Positions 1 through 9,096 of a stretch of 14,500 nucleotides of DNA are shown one piece after another. Source of the DNA: Symbiodinium natans (taxonomy: Eukaryota > Sar > Dinophyceae > Suessiales > Symbiodiniaceae); contig CAJNDS010000220.1 of NCBI GenBank assembly GCA_905221605.1, forward strand, positions 64,001 through 78,500, read 5' to 3'. The notes under the pieces were generated by a model, which was not told the DNA's origin, did not search any database, and saw only the letters and a list, made by a program, of their open reading frames with translations. Each line of letters starts with the position of its first letter. Within the stretch, counting starts at the first letter, position 1. Both the position numbers and the translations under genes were made by a program.

Positions 1-37
1 GGGAGGAACTCGGATGAGCTCCCCTAACCCCAAGCAG

Positions 38-115
38 AAAAAACGAACCAGAGCCTGAGCCTGAGCCTCAAAAGACTTGGCGGCAGTTTCGGAGACTCTT
101 TAAGATGAGATACAG
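38..115 (+). CDS. candidate upstream exon N1 (function unknown)
   Basis: After an AG at 36-37 a frame reads KNEPEPEPEPQKTWRQF and then RRLFKMRYR, a Pro-Glu repeat followed by a basic, aromatic stretch. It ends AG before GTTTCTC. Its exit phase (2) fits the entry of N2, where one G completes an arginine. I do not recognise the sequence. Whether it belongs to the ABCG protein or to another gene cannot be decided from here. Confidence 0.45.
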
Positions 116-417
116 GTTTCTCAAGGGAAGGGGGTTCTTGGGGGGCAGGTACCTAGGGAACCTTAGGGACGCTTAGCTTTAGGGAGTCGTGTGGGGTTCC
201 TTCAAACCGGCCAGAAGGCAGCGTGTAAACCAATACCAAATGATCTTCCAACACCTCTCGGCCCTCCCAGCAAGCCCACTCTTGCGAGTCGCGACTCACG
301 ACTCAATTTTCTGAACTTGGTATCCAAGTACCCATCCTCGTTTCGGGTTTAGGGTTGCGGAGCGGACACCAGAAATGGCGAATCCCAAGGCTCGACACGC
401 TGAGTCCATGGCCTCAG

Positions 418-536
418 GGGCCCGGGGGGGGGTAGGGGGTAAGGGGAGAAGTACCTTTCTAAGTCAAAAGAGCCTCTAAGCAGGGGGTAGGGGGGGTGGT
501 AGGGGGTAGGAGGTAGTAGGTGGTAGTAGGTACTGT
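418..536 (+). repeat. G-rich GGGGGTA-type tract in intron
   Basis: Irregular runs of four to ten G separated by TA, TAA or TGGTAGTAGG. Many G-runs lie close together on one strand, so a G-quadruplex is possible. It sits in the presumed intron between N1 and N2 (116-722); the rest of that intron holds one inverted-repeat element and no coding signal. Confidence 0.7.
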
Positions 537-559
537 GTTGCCAGGGTCCGTGTAGGGGG

Positions 560-650
560 TTTCCGAAAATAGGGGACCCCCCAATTTAGATCCTGAAGTA
601 GTAGGATTCCCCTACAATAAGGACCCCCCAAAAAGGTATCCCCACATGTG
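560..650. mobile_element. inverted-repeat (MITE-like) element, family 1, copy A
   Basis: Begins TTTCCGAAAATAGGGG, which is the reverse complement (one mismatch) of the right end of copy C. The interior shares GTAGTAGGA, TAAGGACCCC and related blocks with copies B and C. The right end is degenerate. Non-coding; about 90 bases. Confidence 0.6.
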
Positions 651-722
651 GGCGGGTTGTTCTAGATAAGATGGAGGAGGGTGGAGGGTCAAGGCACGCT
701 AGCCCCAAAACCTGTACTGCAG

Positions 723-844
723 GGTCCGAAATGCCTTGCTTCCGATCTGCCCACACCAATTCGCAACCCTCAAAAACCCCAAGAAACACTGGATCGAAGC
801 CCAGCAGAAACTCGAGGCCCTGGTGACGCCTGCGAGTTGCTGCG
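723..844 (+). CDS. candidate upstream exon N2 (HQFATLKNPKKHWIEAQQKLEAL)
   Basis: The acceptor GTACTGCAG is followed by VRNALLPICPHQFATL and KNPKKHWIEAQQKLEALV, which has the look of a real helical protein segment. Donor choices are GT at 845, GT at 836, or a GC donor at 817 that shares AGGCC with the next acceptor but shifts the downstream frame. No family recognised. Confidence 0.5.
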
Positions 845-1010
845 GTGCGCTTCTGCAGACTGCGATGGGCTCGGGTTGTGGTCCCAGGGCAGCTCGGTTC
901 CCTAAACCAGCTAGGTAGGCCCTTGGGATATTTTATATTTTCCCTTATTGGGTTTAAGAGGACCATATCTAGAATATTTTTCAGGGGGTTTGAAGGGCCA
1001 TCCTAGCCAG

Positions 1011-1051
1011 GCCTCTTGCAAGAATTGGAGTGCCCGAAGGAAGCGTTGAAG
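1011..1051 (+). CDS. candidate upstream exon N3 (LLQELECPKEALK)
   Basis: The acceptor CCTAGCCAG leads into LLQELECPKEALK and a GT donor (GTCAACTG). Its entry phase fits N2 ending at 844 or 835, and its exit phase 0 fits N4. AAGG is shared between this donor and the N4 acceptor. Too short to identify. Confidence 0.42.
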
Positions 1052-1184
1052 GTCAACTGACCCCTCCAGCTGACCCGCAGCGTCTGGTGTAGCTCTGATG
1101 TGACAGGTACTCCGTGCCGGAGAAACAGGGCCTGACCTCGGTTTCCGGCTTGGAGCAAGATTTCTGGGTGAACAGGGACCGGAG

Positions 1185-1275
1185 TTTACGAAAATAAGGG
1201 CCCCAAATATAGACCCCCCAAATAGTAGGACTCCCTTATAGTAAGGACCCCAATAAAGTACCCGTAATCTCGTAA
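1185..1275. mobile_element. MITE-like element, family 1, copy B
   Basis: Left end TTACGAAAATAAGGG and right end CCCGTAATCTCGTAA are near-perfect inverted repeats of about 15 bases. The core GACCCCCCAAATAGTAGGA is nearly identical to copy C. It lies between N3 and N4, in a stretch (1052-1760) with no other gene signal apart from a family 2 element. Confidence 0.65.
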
Positions 1276-1567
1276 TCCGACCATTTCTCAGTGGCGTAGG
1301 TTCCGTGGGATGGGTGTGAGTGGTATTTTGCTCGGCTAGCTTCGCCTCAGCCTCCATTCCATAATGCATGTTTAGAGCGGCTGCCGAGGGTTGGGCATTT
1401 CTGTTGATGGCTTGCTACATGTCATTCGCCTAGCTTGCAAGGATACTCCACGCCCAAGGGCCAAGGTAGTTATGAGGTTTGCTTCTGCAACGCCCCACCA
1501 TGCCAGATTACAGGCTGCAGAAAGCAGCCCTGACAAGCCCCAACAGGTTTAGGGTTCAGGGTTGGGA

Positions 1568-1659
1568 TGTCCCCCCTTATTCTAGCAGTGCTTAATCAAA
1601 ATTATTCGTCAGTCCCCCATTCTCATCCCTACTAGGGACTCTTAGTACAAGGGTGAACA
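1568..1659. mobile_element. MITE-like element, family 2, copy 1
   Basis: Begins TGTCCCCCCTTATTCTAGCA and ends GACTCTTAGTACAAGGGTGA-ACA; the two ends are imperfect inverted repeats. It aligns along its length to the better-preserved copy at 6095-6187. Confidence 0.6.
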
Positions 1660-1760
1660 GCCCAAGCTCGGGCTCTAGGGCACTTCTCCATGGCCCCCCC
1701 TGCAGCCATTTGGAGCAGATCAGTCAGAGACGCCGATATTGACGGAGTCTGGCAGACAAG

Positions 1761-1799
1761 GAGGTGGCAGACATGGCGGAGGCGGCCCGGGACATGAGC
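1761..1799 (+). CDS. candidate upstream exon N4 (EVADMAEAARDMS)
   Basis: In the frame of the ATG at 1773 the sequence reads LADKEVADMAEAARDMSLWG, a helix-like acidic segment with G/C-rich third positions. The AAG at 1758-1760 could be the acceptor. The ATG could instead be a translation start. The donor is unclear, so the right end is approximate. Confidence 0.4.
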
Positions 1800-1940
1800 C
1801 TCTGGGGGGATGATCGATCTTCCCTTGCATTCCCGTATCCCCCCCCTAAAACGGCCCTAAACTCCTCTAAGCCTTAATGCAGCAAAGTTCGGAGACTTCT
1901 GACAAGTGCGCGACTGTCTGTTTGACTGAAAACTGAGCAG

Positions 1941-2019
1941 CTTTGCGGGCCACCACCGGTCCGTGGCTAACCGGCTGATCAAAACCCCTCAAAACATCAC
2001 CTCCGAAGACTCAACTTCA
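1941..2019 (+). CDS. candidate upstream exon N5 (FAGHHRSVANRLIKTPQ)
   Basis: The acceptor AACTGAGCAG is followed by FAGHHRSVANRLIKTP and QNITSEDSTS, the only frame without stops. GTGCCCG is the likely donor. The seven bases CAGTGCC at this donor recur at the acceptor of N6, on the far side of the nonamer satellite. No family recognised. Confidence 0.42.
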
Positions 2020-2040
2020 GTGCCCGTAATTTGGCCCCTT

Positions 2041-3400
2041 AAGAATAGTAATAGTAGTAATAATTCTATTAGTAGCAATAATAGTAATAGTAGTAATAAT
2101 AGCAATAGTACTAATAATAGTATTAGTAGCAATAATTGTAATAGTAGAATTAATCGTAATAGTAGTAAAATAGTATTAGTAGTAATAATAGTAGCAGTAA
2201 GAATAGTAACAGTAATAATAATAGTAATAATAGTAATAATAGTAATACTAGTAACAATAATAGTAATAATAGTAATAATAGTAATAATAGTAATAATAGT
2301 AATAATAGTAATAATAGTAATAATAGTAATAATAGTAATAATAGTAATACTAGTAATAATAGTAGTAATAGTAATAATAATAGTAATAATAGTAATAATA
2401 GTAAAAAATAATAATAGTAATAATCGTAATAATCGTAAGTAATAATCGTAATAATAATAAATAATAGTAGTAATAATAGTAATAATAGTAATAATAGTAA
2501 TAATAGTAATCATAGTAATAATAGTAATAATAATAGTAATAATAGTAGTAAATAATAACAACAATAAATTAAATAGTAGTTAATAATAATAGAATAGTAG
2601 TATAGTCGTAATAATAGTAAGTATAATAGTACTAATAGTAATAATAGTATTAATAGTAATAATAGTAATAATAGTAATAATAGTAATAATAATAATAGTA
2701 ATTAGTAAATAGTAAAATAGTAATAATAGTAAAATGTAAGAATAGTAATTAATAGTAAAATAGTAATAATAATAGTGATAATAGTGATAACAGTAATAAT
2801 AGTAATAATAGTAATAATAGTGATAATAGTATAGTAATAAGTAATAATAGTAATAATAATAGTAATAATAGTAATAATAGTAATAATAGTAATAATAGAT
2901 AGTAATAATAGTAATAATAGTAAATAAAGTAATAACAGTAATAATAGTAATAATAGAATTAATAGTAATAATTAGAATCTGGTAGATACTAGTAATTTTG
3001 TTGTTTCAATGTAAGTAATAATCGTAAAATTGTAATAATAGTAATAATAGTAATAATCGTAATAATAGTAATAATAGTAATAATAGCAATAATGTAATAA
3101 TAGTACTATAGCAATAGTAAAATAGTAATAATAGTAATAATAGTCATAATAGTAATAATAGTAATAATAGTAATAATAGTAATAATAGTAATAATAGTAA
3201 TAATAGTAAGAATAGTAAGAATAGTAATAATAGTAATAATAGTAATAATAGTAATAATAGTAATAATAGTAATAATAGTAATAATAGTAATAATAGTAAT
3301 AATAGTAATAATAGTAATAATAGTAATAATAGTAATAATAGTAATAATAGTAATAATAGTAATAATAGTAATAATAATAAGAATAGTAATAATAGTAAAA
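2041..3400. repeat. AATAATAGT nonamer satellite (about 1.36 kb)
   Basis: A nine-base unit AATAATAGT repeats with scattered single-base changes and small insertions, most regular at 2250-2350 and 3150-3370. Long apparent proteins (I/V-rich or N/S-rich on +, T/I, L or Y-rich on -) arise only because the unit has stops in a single frame per strand. It fills most of the interval between N5 and N6. Confidence 0.95.
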
Positions 3401-3407
3401 AGAGCAG

Positions 3408-3478
3408 TGCCTTGAACGTTGGTGGCTGCCAGAACGAGACTGCGGTGAAGATCTCGTCCACCTTCTCTTGGCACCCTG
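3408..3478 (+). CDS. candidate upstream exon N6
   Basis: A unique island immediately after the nonamer satellite. One frame reads ALNVGGCQNETAVKISSTFSW with strongly G/C third positions; another (CLERWWLPERDCGEDL) is also open and fits the N5 phase better. The acceptor is AAGAGCAG and the donor probably GCAGAG. The frame is unresolved. Confidence 0.42.
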
Positions 3479-3527
3479 GCAGAGTTGCTCCGGCTTCGGG
3501 GGGGGGGTTTCAGTGTTGAGCCTTACG

Positions 3528-3578
3528 GTTTAGGGTTTAGGGTTTAGGGTTTAGGGTTTAGGGTTTAGGGTTTAGGGG
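3528..3578 (+). repeat. TTTAGGG telomere-like array
   Basis: About seven uninterrupted TTTAGGG units beginning about 50 bases after the N6 donor, in the intron between N6 and N7. Confidence 0.95.
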
Positions 3579-3669
3579 TTCCTGGGCAATGGGTAGTTAT
3601 ATAATGAAGGTTCTACGTACCCGAAGTCAGGGTTCTAAGTAGAACTGCCTTACTTGTAGCCCCACGCAG

Positions 3670-3743
3670 AACTGCCCCATGAACCTCCAAGTATGAAGCC
3701 GAGGAGCAATGTCTCCATGACGGTGAAGAAGGGGCAGAAGCAG
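3670..3743 (+). CDS. candidate upstream exon N7 (PSMKPRSNVSMTVKKGQKQ)
   Basis: The acceptor CCACGCAG leads to LPHEPPSMKPRSNV and SMTVKKGQKQ, ending CAG before GACCCCC, a GA donor of the same kind as in E1, E3 and E5. A TTTAGGG array begins nine bases inside the intron. Exit phase 0 fits N8. Confidence 0.5.
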
Positions 3744-3752
3744 GACCCCCAA

Positions 3753-3830
3753 GGGTTTAGGGTTTAGGGTTTAGGGTTTAGGGTTTAGGGTTTAGGGTTT
3801 AGGGTTTAGGGTTTAAGGTTTAGGGTTTAG
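3753..3830 (+). repeat. TTTAGGG telomere-like array
   Basis: About eleven TTTAGGG units with one TTTAAGG variant, starting nine bases after the N7 GA donor. The rest of this intron (to 4356) holds an AT-rich tract and a GC-rich stretch with no gene I can support. Confidence 0.95.
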
Positions 3831-3914
3831 GTCAACGCCTCATCAGATGCGGCAGACATGCCTCGACCCTGGAACCATTTGTTGCCCTAAACCCCACATC
3901 CAAAACCTCTCTTA

Positions 3915-4052
3915 TCATATCTCTATATATACATATATATCTATAGATATAAAATAAATAAATATATATATGAATAAATATAAATAAGTAAAAAATAAAT
4001 TTAAAAAAATATATAAATAAATAAATATATATATATATACACATTTTTCTTT
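3915..4052. repeat. AT-rich low-complexity tract
   Basis: Almost pure A/T: alternating TATATA runs and AAATAAATA runs. The Y/I-rich open frame on the minus strand over it is a composition artefact. Confidence 0.85.
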
Positions 4053-4356
4053 CTATTTAAACCCTAATTGCAGAAGGCCCCGTTGGGCAAACAAGGGGTC
4101 TGGCCCTCTCCTGGCCCGCGCGCGCGGCCGCCCACGGCCTCCCTGCAAATGAGGCCCCCCGTTCACCCCCTCCCCGCCCCCACCCTTGTGAGGGGTACCC
4201 CCAGGATTCGATGTGAAAATTGCCCCCCGACTCCAGATGTTATATTTTTTTGCACAGATTTCAATGGCAGAAGGGACCCCCCACGGTTTTCCGGATTTTC
4301 GGGGGCTTACACCTGCCCGACTGGTCGAACTCAAGGGGCCCCGCTGGGTTTTCCAG

Positions 4357-4378
4357 AGCTTGACAAGCTGCTTGACGA
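4357..4378 (+). CDS. candidate micro-exon N8 (SLTSCLT)
   Basis: A 22-nt candidate between the acceptor GGTTTTCCAG and the donor GTGAAAG. Joined to N7 and E1 in phase it gives QSLTSCLTTVCDLQVQAYG, resembling the strand-rich start of ABCG ATPase domains. The size is extreme, and an alternative frame (ELDKLLDE) is possible, so confidence is limited. Confidence 0.4.
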
Positions 4379-4405
4379 GTGAAAGCTAGTACATGAGATG
4401 CTGCA

Positions 4406-4469
4406 CCCTAAACCCTAAACCCTAAACCCTAAACCCTAAACCCTAAACCCTAAACCCTAAACCCTAAAC
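4406..4469 (-). repeat. CCCTAAA telomere-like array abutting the E1 acceptor
   Basis: About nine perfect CCCTAAA units that end four bases before the E1 exon. The acceptor CGCAG is effectively the continuation of the last unit. CTAAAC within the unit could act as a branch-point-like sequence. Confidence 0.95.
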
Positions 4470-4473
4470 GCAG

Positions 4474-4599
4474 CCGTTTGCGATTTGCAAGTTCAGGCAT
4501 ACGGCTCCCCCTGTGGAGAGGAGAAGCAGATTCTCTCCAACATCAATGGCTCCCTCAGCAGTGGCAAGGTCTGCGCACTCATGGGCCCGTCTGGTGCAG
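4474..4599 (+). CDS. ABCG exon E1: N-terminal strands and first half of Walker A
   Basis: In frame from gtt at 4476, the exon reads VCDLQVQAYG...EEKQILSNINGSLSSGKVCALMGPSGAG, the usual start of an ABCG nucleotide-binding domain. The first two bases (cc) finish a codon from an upstream exon. The acceptor is AAACGCAG, only a few bases after a CCCTAAA array. The exon ends GGT GCA G and the intron begins GACAAG, a non-canonical GA donor. The AGGA at this end also occurs at the next acceptor, so the exact cut is ambiguous within four bases without changing the mRNA. Confidence 0.93.
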
Positions 4600-5809
4600 G
4601 ACAAGCTGCTGAGGGTTTGGGGTGGGTCAGGCAGAGTTTAGATTTTTTGATTTTTTTGGGGTGTTCAGAATTTTTGGGGTTCGACTGTGGGATGTGGGTT
4701 AATTAAGGTCATCGCAAAACGCAAAGCTCCCGGCGCCCTGAAACCCTAAGCCCGTGAAGGAAAGACGTCTCTTCTCAACGTCTTGGCAGCTCGAATCCGC
4801 TCGCGTGGAACAACCGAGGTCTGTGGCCCCAGACAGAGGTTTGTGATGGCTTCAAGCGTATAGGGCTTCTTGATCCGCATCCTTCTTATTCGCTGTTTCA
4901 TGTAAGTATGCTCAAGCCAATAAGCCCCACCCAGCCCTTTGCAGGTTTCGGGAAACATTACCCTGGATGGGCAACCCATCACGGGGTCTTCCCTTCGAAA
5001 GCGCATCGCGTACGTGATGCAGCAGGACGATCCCAGAATCTGTCAGTGAGTTGCCAACTACCGACGTCCATAGTTTGTTGTCTTCGTGATGCCTCTTGTT
5101 CTGCAGTCCAACAGCAAAGGCAGGGGAGCTTCAGGGGTTCGGGAGCCCGGACTCACGTCTTGGGCGCTTATTCCCCTCTTCGATCCGGAGACCCCGACAG
5201 CCTTACCCCTGGACTCCTTCCCCTTCCCAGGACATTCTCGTGCCCACGCAAACAGTTCGAGAGTCCCTGTGGTTTCTGGGCTGAGTTTAGCAGTGCAGGA
5301 GGGGGAGAGGGCCCGCAAGCTCTCAATAGGTTAAGGGGTTGCTTCACAGTGTTCGCTTCAGTTCAGTTCACCGGTAACCTTGCCGACATCGATCTCAAGT
5401 TCAAGCGAGCGCACACGCGGTTTAGGGTTTAGGCTTTAGGGTTTAGAGTTGAGGGTTACGCTTTAGGGTTTAGGGTTCAAGCTTTAGGGAACCCCAAGGT
5501 GCTGAGATGCTGCTTACAGTTACACTTTCATGAGCGCTTCAGCTCAGGCATTCTCCGCCCGTGTCCGGTAAGCCTCTCCGCATTCAAATCCGAGTTTTCT
5601 GCTTCAGGTTCTCAGCAAACCTGCGGCTGCCCAAGTCCTATTCGCAGAAAGACAAGAAGGACCGAAGGCATGGGTTCAGGTAAGCCTTGCGAAAAAAGCC
5701 AAATCTCAAGGCCACAAAGCAGGGCGTAAGCTGTTCCTCCTAAACCCTAAACCCTAAACCCTAAACCCTAAACCCTAAACCCTAAACCCTAAACCCTAAA
5801 CCCTAAACC

Positions 5810-5840
<31 letters not shown>

Positions 5841-8800
5841 GACCCTAAGCTTTGGTCGGAGGACTTGGTCGAGAAGATGCTGAACGACCTTGGCCTCGTG
5901 AAGTGCGCTGACACCTTCATCGGCTGCTTGGATGGCCTGGGGGTTTGAGAGAGTTTAGGGTTTGAGAGGGTTTAGGGTTTGAGAGAGTTTAGGGTTTAGG
6001 GTTTAGGGTTTAGGGTTTAGGGTTTAGGGTTTGAGAGACTTTAGGGTTTGAGAGAGTTTAGGGTTTAGGGTTTAGGGTTTAGGGTTTGGGGTGATGTTCC
6101 CCTTTCTACTAAGAGTCTTTAATCGGGATGTTTTGGTATCCCCTATTATAATCCCTACATTAAGGACTGTTGGTATAAGGGGGAACATGCCAAGTTCAGA
6201 GTGGAAGAGGGTTTTGTGCACTCGCTTCCGCTTCAAACGCTGAGCCCTAAAACCCCAACGCGGGTGTCATGGAAGGGTTTAGGGTTTCGGGTTTAGGGTT
6301 TAGGGTTTAGGGTTTAAGGAAGGTCAGGCCCCCAAGCCCAAAGAAACGAAGGAAGCTTGCTTTTAGAGGCCCCAAAACCACATAAGCATAAGGATCCTGG
6401 TATTGGGGGTATAAGGGTCCCTATAAGGGGGATTCTGGAAACCGTGGTTTGTAGGATCCTTATGTTTATGTGGGTTTTGGGGCCCCTATGCTTGAGGGTC
6501 AAGGCCCAGGGGTATGTTGAAGGTCGAGCACTTTGTGAGTGTTTCCGAGCCTGAGAGTTTCGGCCGTTTTGCAGCTGGTAAAGTGTCACTTCGAAGGCAG
6601 TACGAGGGAGGGGGGTTGTACAGTTTCGGGTCTGGAGTTTAGGGCCCCCTATGCAGTGGCTGAAGATGGAAAGCACAAACGTGTCCCAACATACTCATGT
6701 GTGGTGTGTGTGTGTGTGTGCACATACCTAAAGCATAGGTCGCCGGACGCAGTGCAGGAATCCACTCAACATGGCAGTTTCGCATTTCCACCCGCTGCGA
6801 GTTCACAGGCACCACCCAAGTCACATCCGGCCAAAGTTTGGCTTCGCCCCACCTCCTCACCCTTTGCAAAGGGGGATGGGAGGATTTCCTGGCACCAAAG
6901 TGAGGCGACGACATGATCCGCGGCGTCTCCGGCGGTGAGAAGAAGCCCGGGGCCTGGACCGGGGGATAGGAGGCTTCGAGCCCTAACCCTAAACCCTAAA
7001 CCCTAAACCCTAAACCCTGAACCCTGAACCCTGAACCCTGAACCCTGAACCCTGAACCCTAAACCCTAAACCCTAAACCCGAAGCGCCCCAAACTTCGGG
7101 AGCCCACTCCGGCATGGTGACGTCAACACGCTTGGAGCAAGAGGCCCAAGAGGCCCAAGTTCCAAGGATGCCATCGCACTTTAGGTTTTCCCTTAGGAGT
7201 TAGGGTTTAGGGTTTAGGGTTTAGGGTTGCCTGAGTCTCTGTAGGGGCCTTCGGAGTGATGTCTGCAAGCTCCTGCCTGTCCCCGTCGCTGGTGCAGAGT
7301 TGCTGCTGTGCTTCTCCTTCATAGTTACTAGAGCCTGAGGTTGGCGTGGCACTCTGCTTCACCAGCCTTGAGATAGATGCAGCCCTAGGCCCTAGGCATC
7401 TTAAGCTCATCAGCTCAGGCGCACCTGTGTTGGAATCGAGCTTATCATGAAGCCGAAGTTGATCTTCTTGGACGAGCCCACCTCGGGCCTCGTGGCTCGG
7501 CTGGGCGGCTGGGGGTGGCTGCTGAGGTGGCAGCTGGGTCGCTGCTGTAACATGTGCGGTGTAGGAGCGGTGTAAGTGCTGAGTTACGGCTTTATTGTGA
7601 GCCGCTTGCGTCGAGTTTTGGCAGTTCTTTAGGTGAAGGCTCAGTGGGGTCTCTGGATGGCCCATGTTTCAGGGTTTGGAATCTAGGGTTAGGGTCAGCT
7701 CTGAGCCAATGCGAGGGGTTTTGCGGCTTCGGATTCCTGGTCCACAGCCCCTCTCAACCCCAAAAGCCTGAAGTCCATCCTCAAGTCCCCGAAGCCAAAA
7801 AAACCCCTAAACCCCTAAACCCCTAAACCCCTAAACCCCTAAACCCCTAAACCCCTAAACCCCTAAACCCCTAAACCCCTAAACCCCTAAACCCCCTAAA
7901 CCCCTAAACCCCTAAACCCCTAAACCCCTAAACCCCTAAACCCCTAAACCCCCTAAACCCCTAAACCCCCAAACCCCTAACCCTAAACCCGAACACGAGA
8001 AGGGCACAGAACCCGAACTCCAGGATTCGTATGCCGCGCACAACGTCATCTTGAAGCTGGAGGTGCGGCTACAGGTTTCAGGGTCTTGGAGTTTAATTTG
8101 GTTCTTTGTTTAGTTGATTTGGAGTTTGAGGTTTCAAAAGTTTGTGGTTTTGTGGCTTTGGGGTTTTGGTTTCGAGGTTTGGGGTCTGGATTGGGGTTTC
8201 GGGTTTGGGTTTTTTCTGGAGCTTAGGGTGTTGGATTTGGGGTTTGGGGGCCGGTGAGGAAGTGGGCCTCTGACTTTGGACCGTCTCCATGTCCTCAGAT
8301 CCTCAAGTGACTCAAGTGAGGGTAGTGAGCAGGGTCTCGTTTTGGGGGGTCCTGCTTCTTTTAAGGTGTCCACCCGAAACCCTAAACCCTAAACCCTAAG
8401 CCCTAAGGCCCTAAACCTTCAGCCCCAAGCCCCAAGCCCCAAGCCCCAAGCCCCAAGCCCCAAGCCCCAAGCCCCAAGCCCCAAGCTACTTTCGGGACCC
8501 TACTCTAGACCCCCAAATAGTAGGATCTGCTTAGAATAAGGATCCCCAACAAGGTACCCCTAATTTCGGAAACCGCCCAATTCACCCTCAGAGCAAGGAG
8601 CTTGCCAGCAAAGAGGGCTGCAACGTGCCGCCGGGCAGCGGTGGAGGGTTTGGGGGCGTAGAGGCCTTTAGGGCTTTAGGGCTCTCGGGCTCTAGGGGTT
8701 TGGGGCTTAAGGGCTTTAGGGCTTTAGGGCTTTAGGGCTTTAGGGCTTTAGGGCTTTAGGGCTTTAGGGCTTTAGGGCTTTAGGGCTTTAGGGCTTTAGG

Positions 8801-8973
8801 GCTTTAGGGCTTTAGGGCTTTAGGGCTTTAGGGCTTTAGGGCTTTAGGGCGTTAGGGCGTTAGGGCGTTAGGGGTTTGTTTAGGGTGTTAGGGGTGAGTG
8901 GAGGGGGGAAGGCATCTTGCTGCCTTCCAGGAATGGTGGATAATGTCCAACCCTAAACCCTAAACCCTAAACC

Positions 8974-9054
<81 letters not shown>

Positions 9055-9064
9055 ACCCTAAACC

Positions 9065-9096
<32 letters not shown>

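Noticed and set aside
1704-1721. Possible relic of the dinoflagellate spliced leader (GCAGCCATTTGGAGCAG)
   Set aside because: Only about a dozen bases resemble the leader from memory, with a missing T and further mismatches; could be chance. An exact leader search would decide.
1963-2564. Long open frames on both strands over the nonamer satellite, including I/V-rich and L-rich proteins
   Set aside because: They are translations of AATAATAGT, which is stop-free in two frames on + and in all frames on -. Only the first about 20 codons from 1942 look like unique coding sequence.
3106-3474. Minus-strand poly-leucine and T/I-repeat proteins
   Set aside because: Same satellite read in other frames; no conserved sequence, no splice context.
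4068-4382. Open frames on both strands over the GC-rich stretch after the AT tract
   Set aside because: Proline- and glycine-rich composition in every frame; overlaps intron DNA. Only the last 22 bases were kept as a possible micro-exon.
5680-5690. Canonical GTAAGC donor at the end of a longer E5
   Set aside because: Using it inserts residues and breaks the frame with E6, whereas the upstream GA donor shares AGGAC with the acceptor and restores the family sequence.
7800-7990. CRISPR-like array
   Set aside because: Units are 7-8 bases in direct tandem with no spacers, in a eukaryotic gene.
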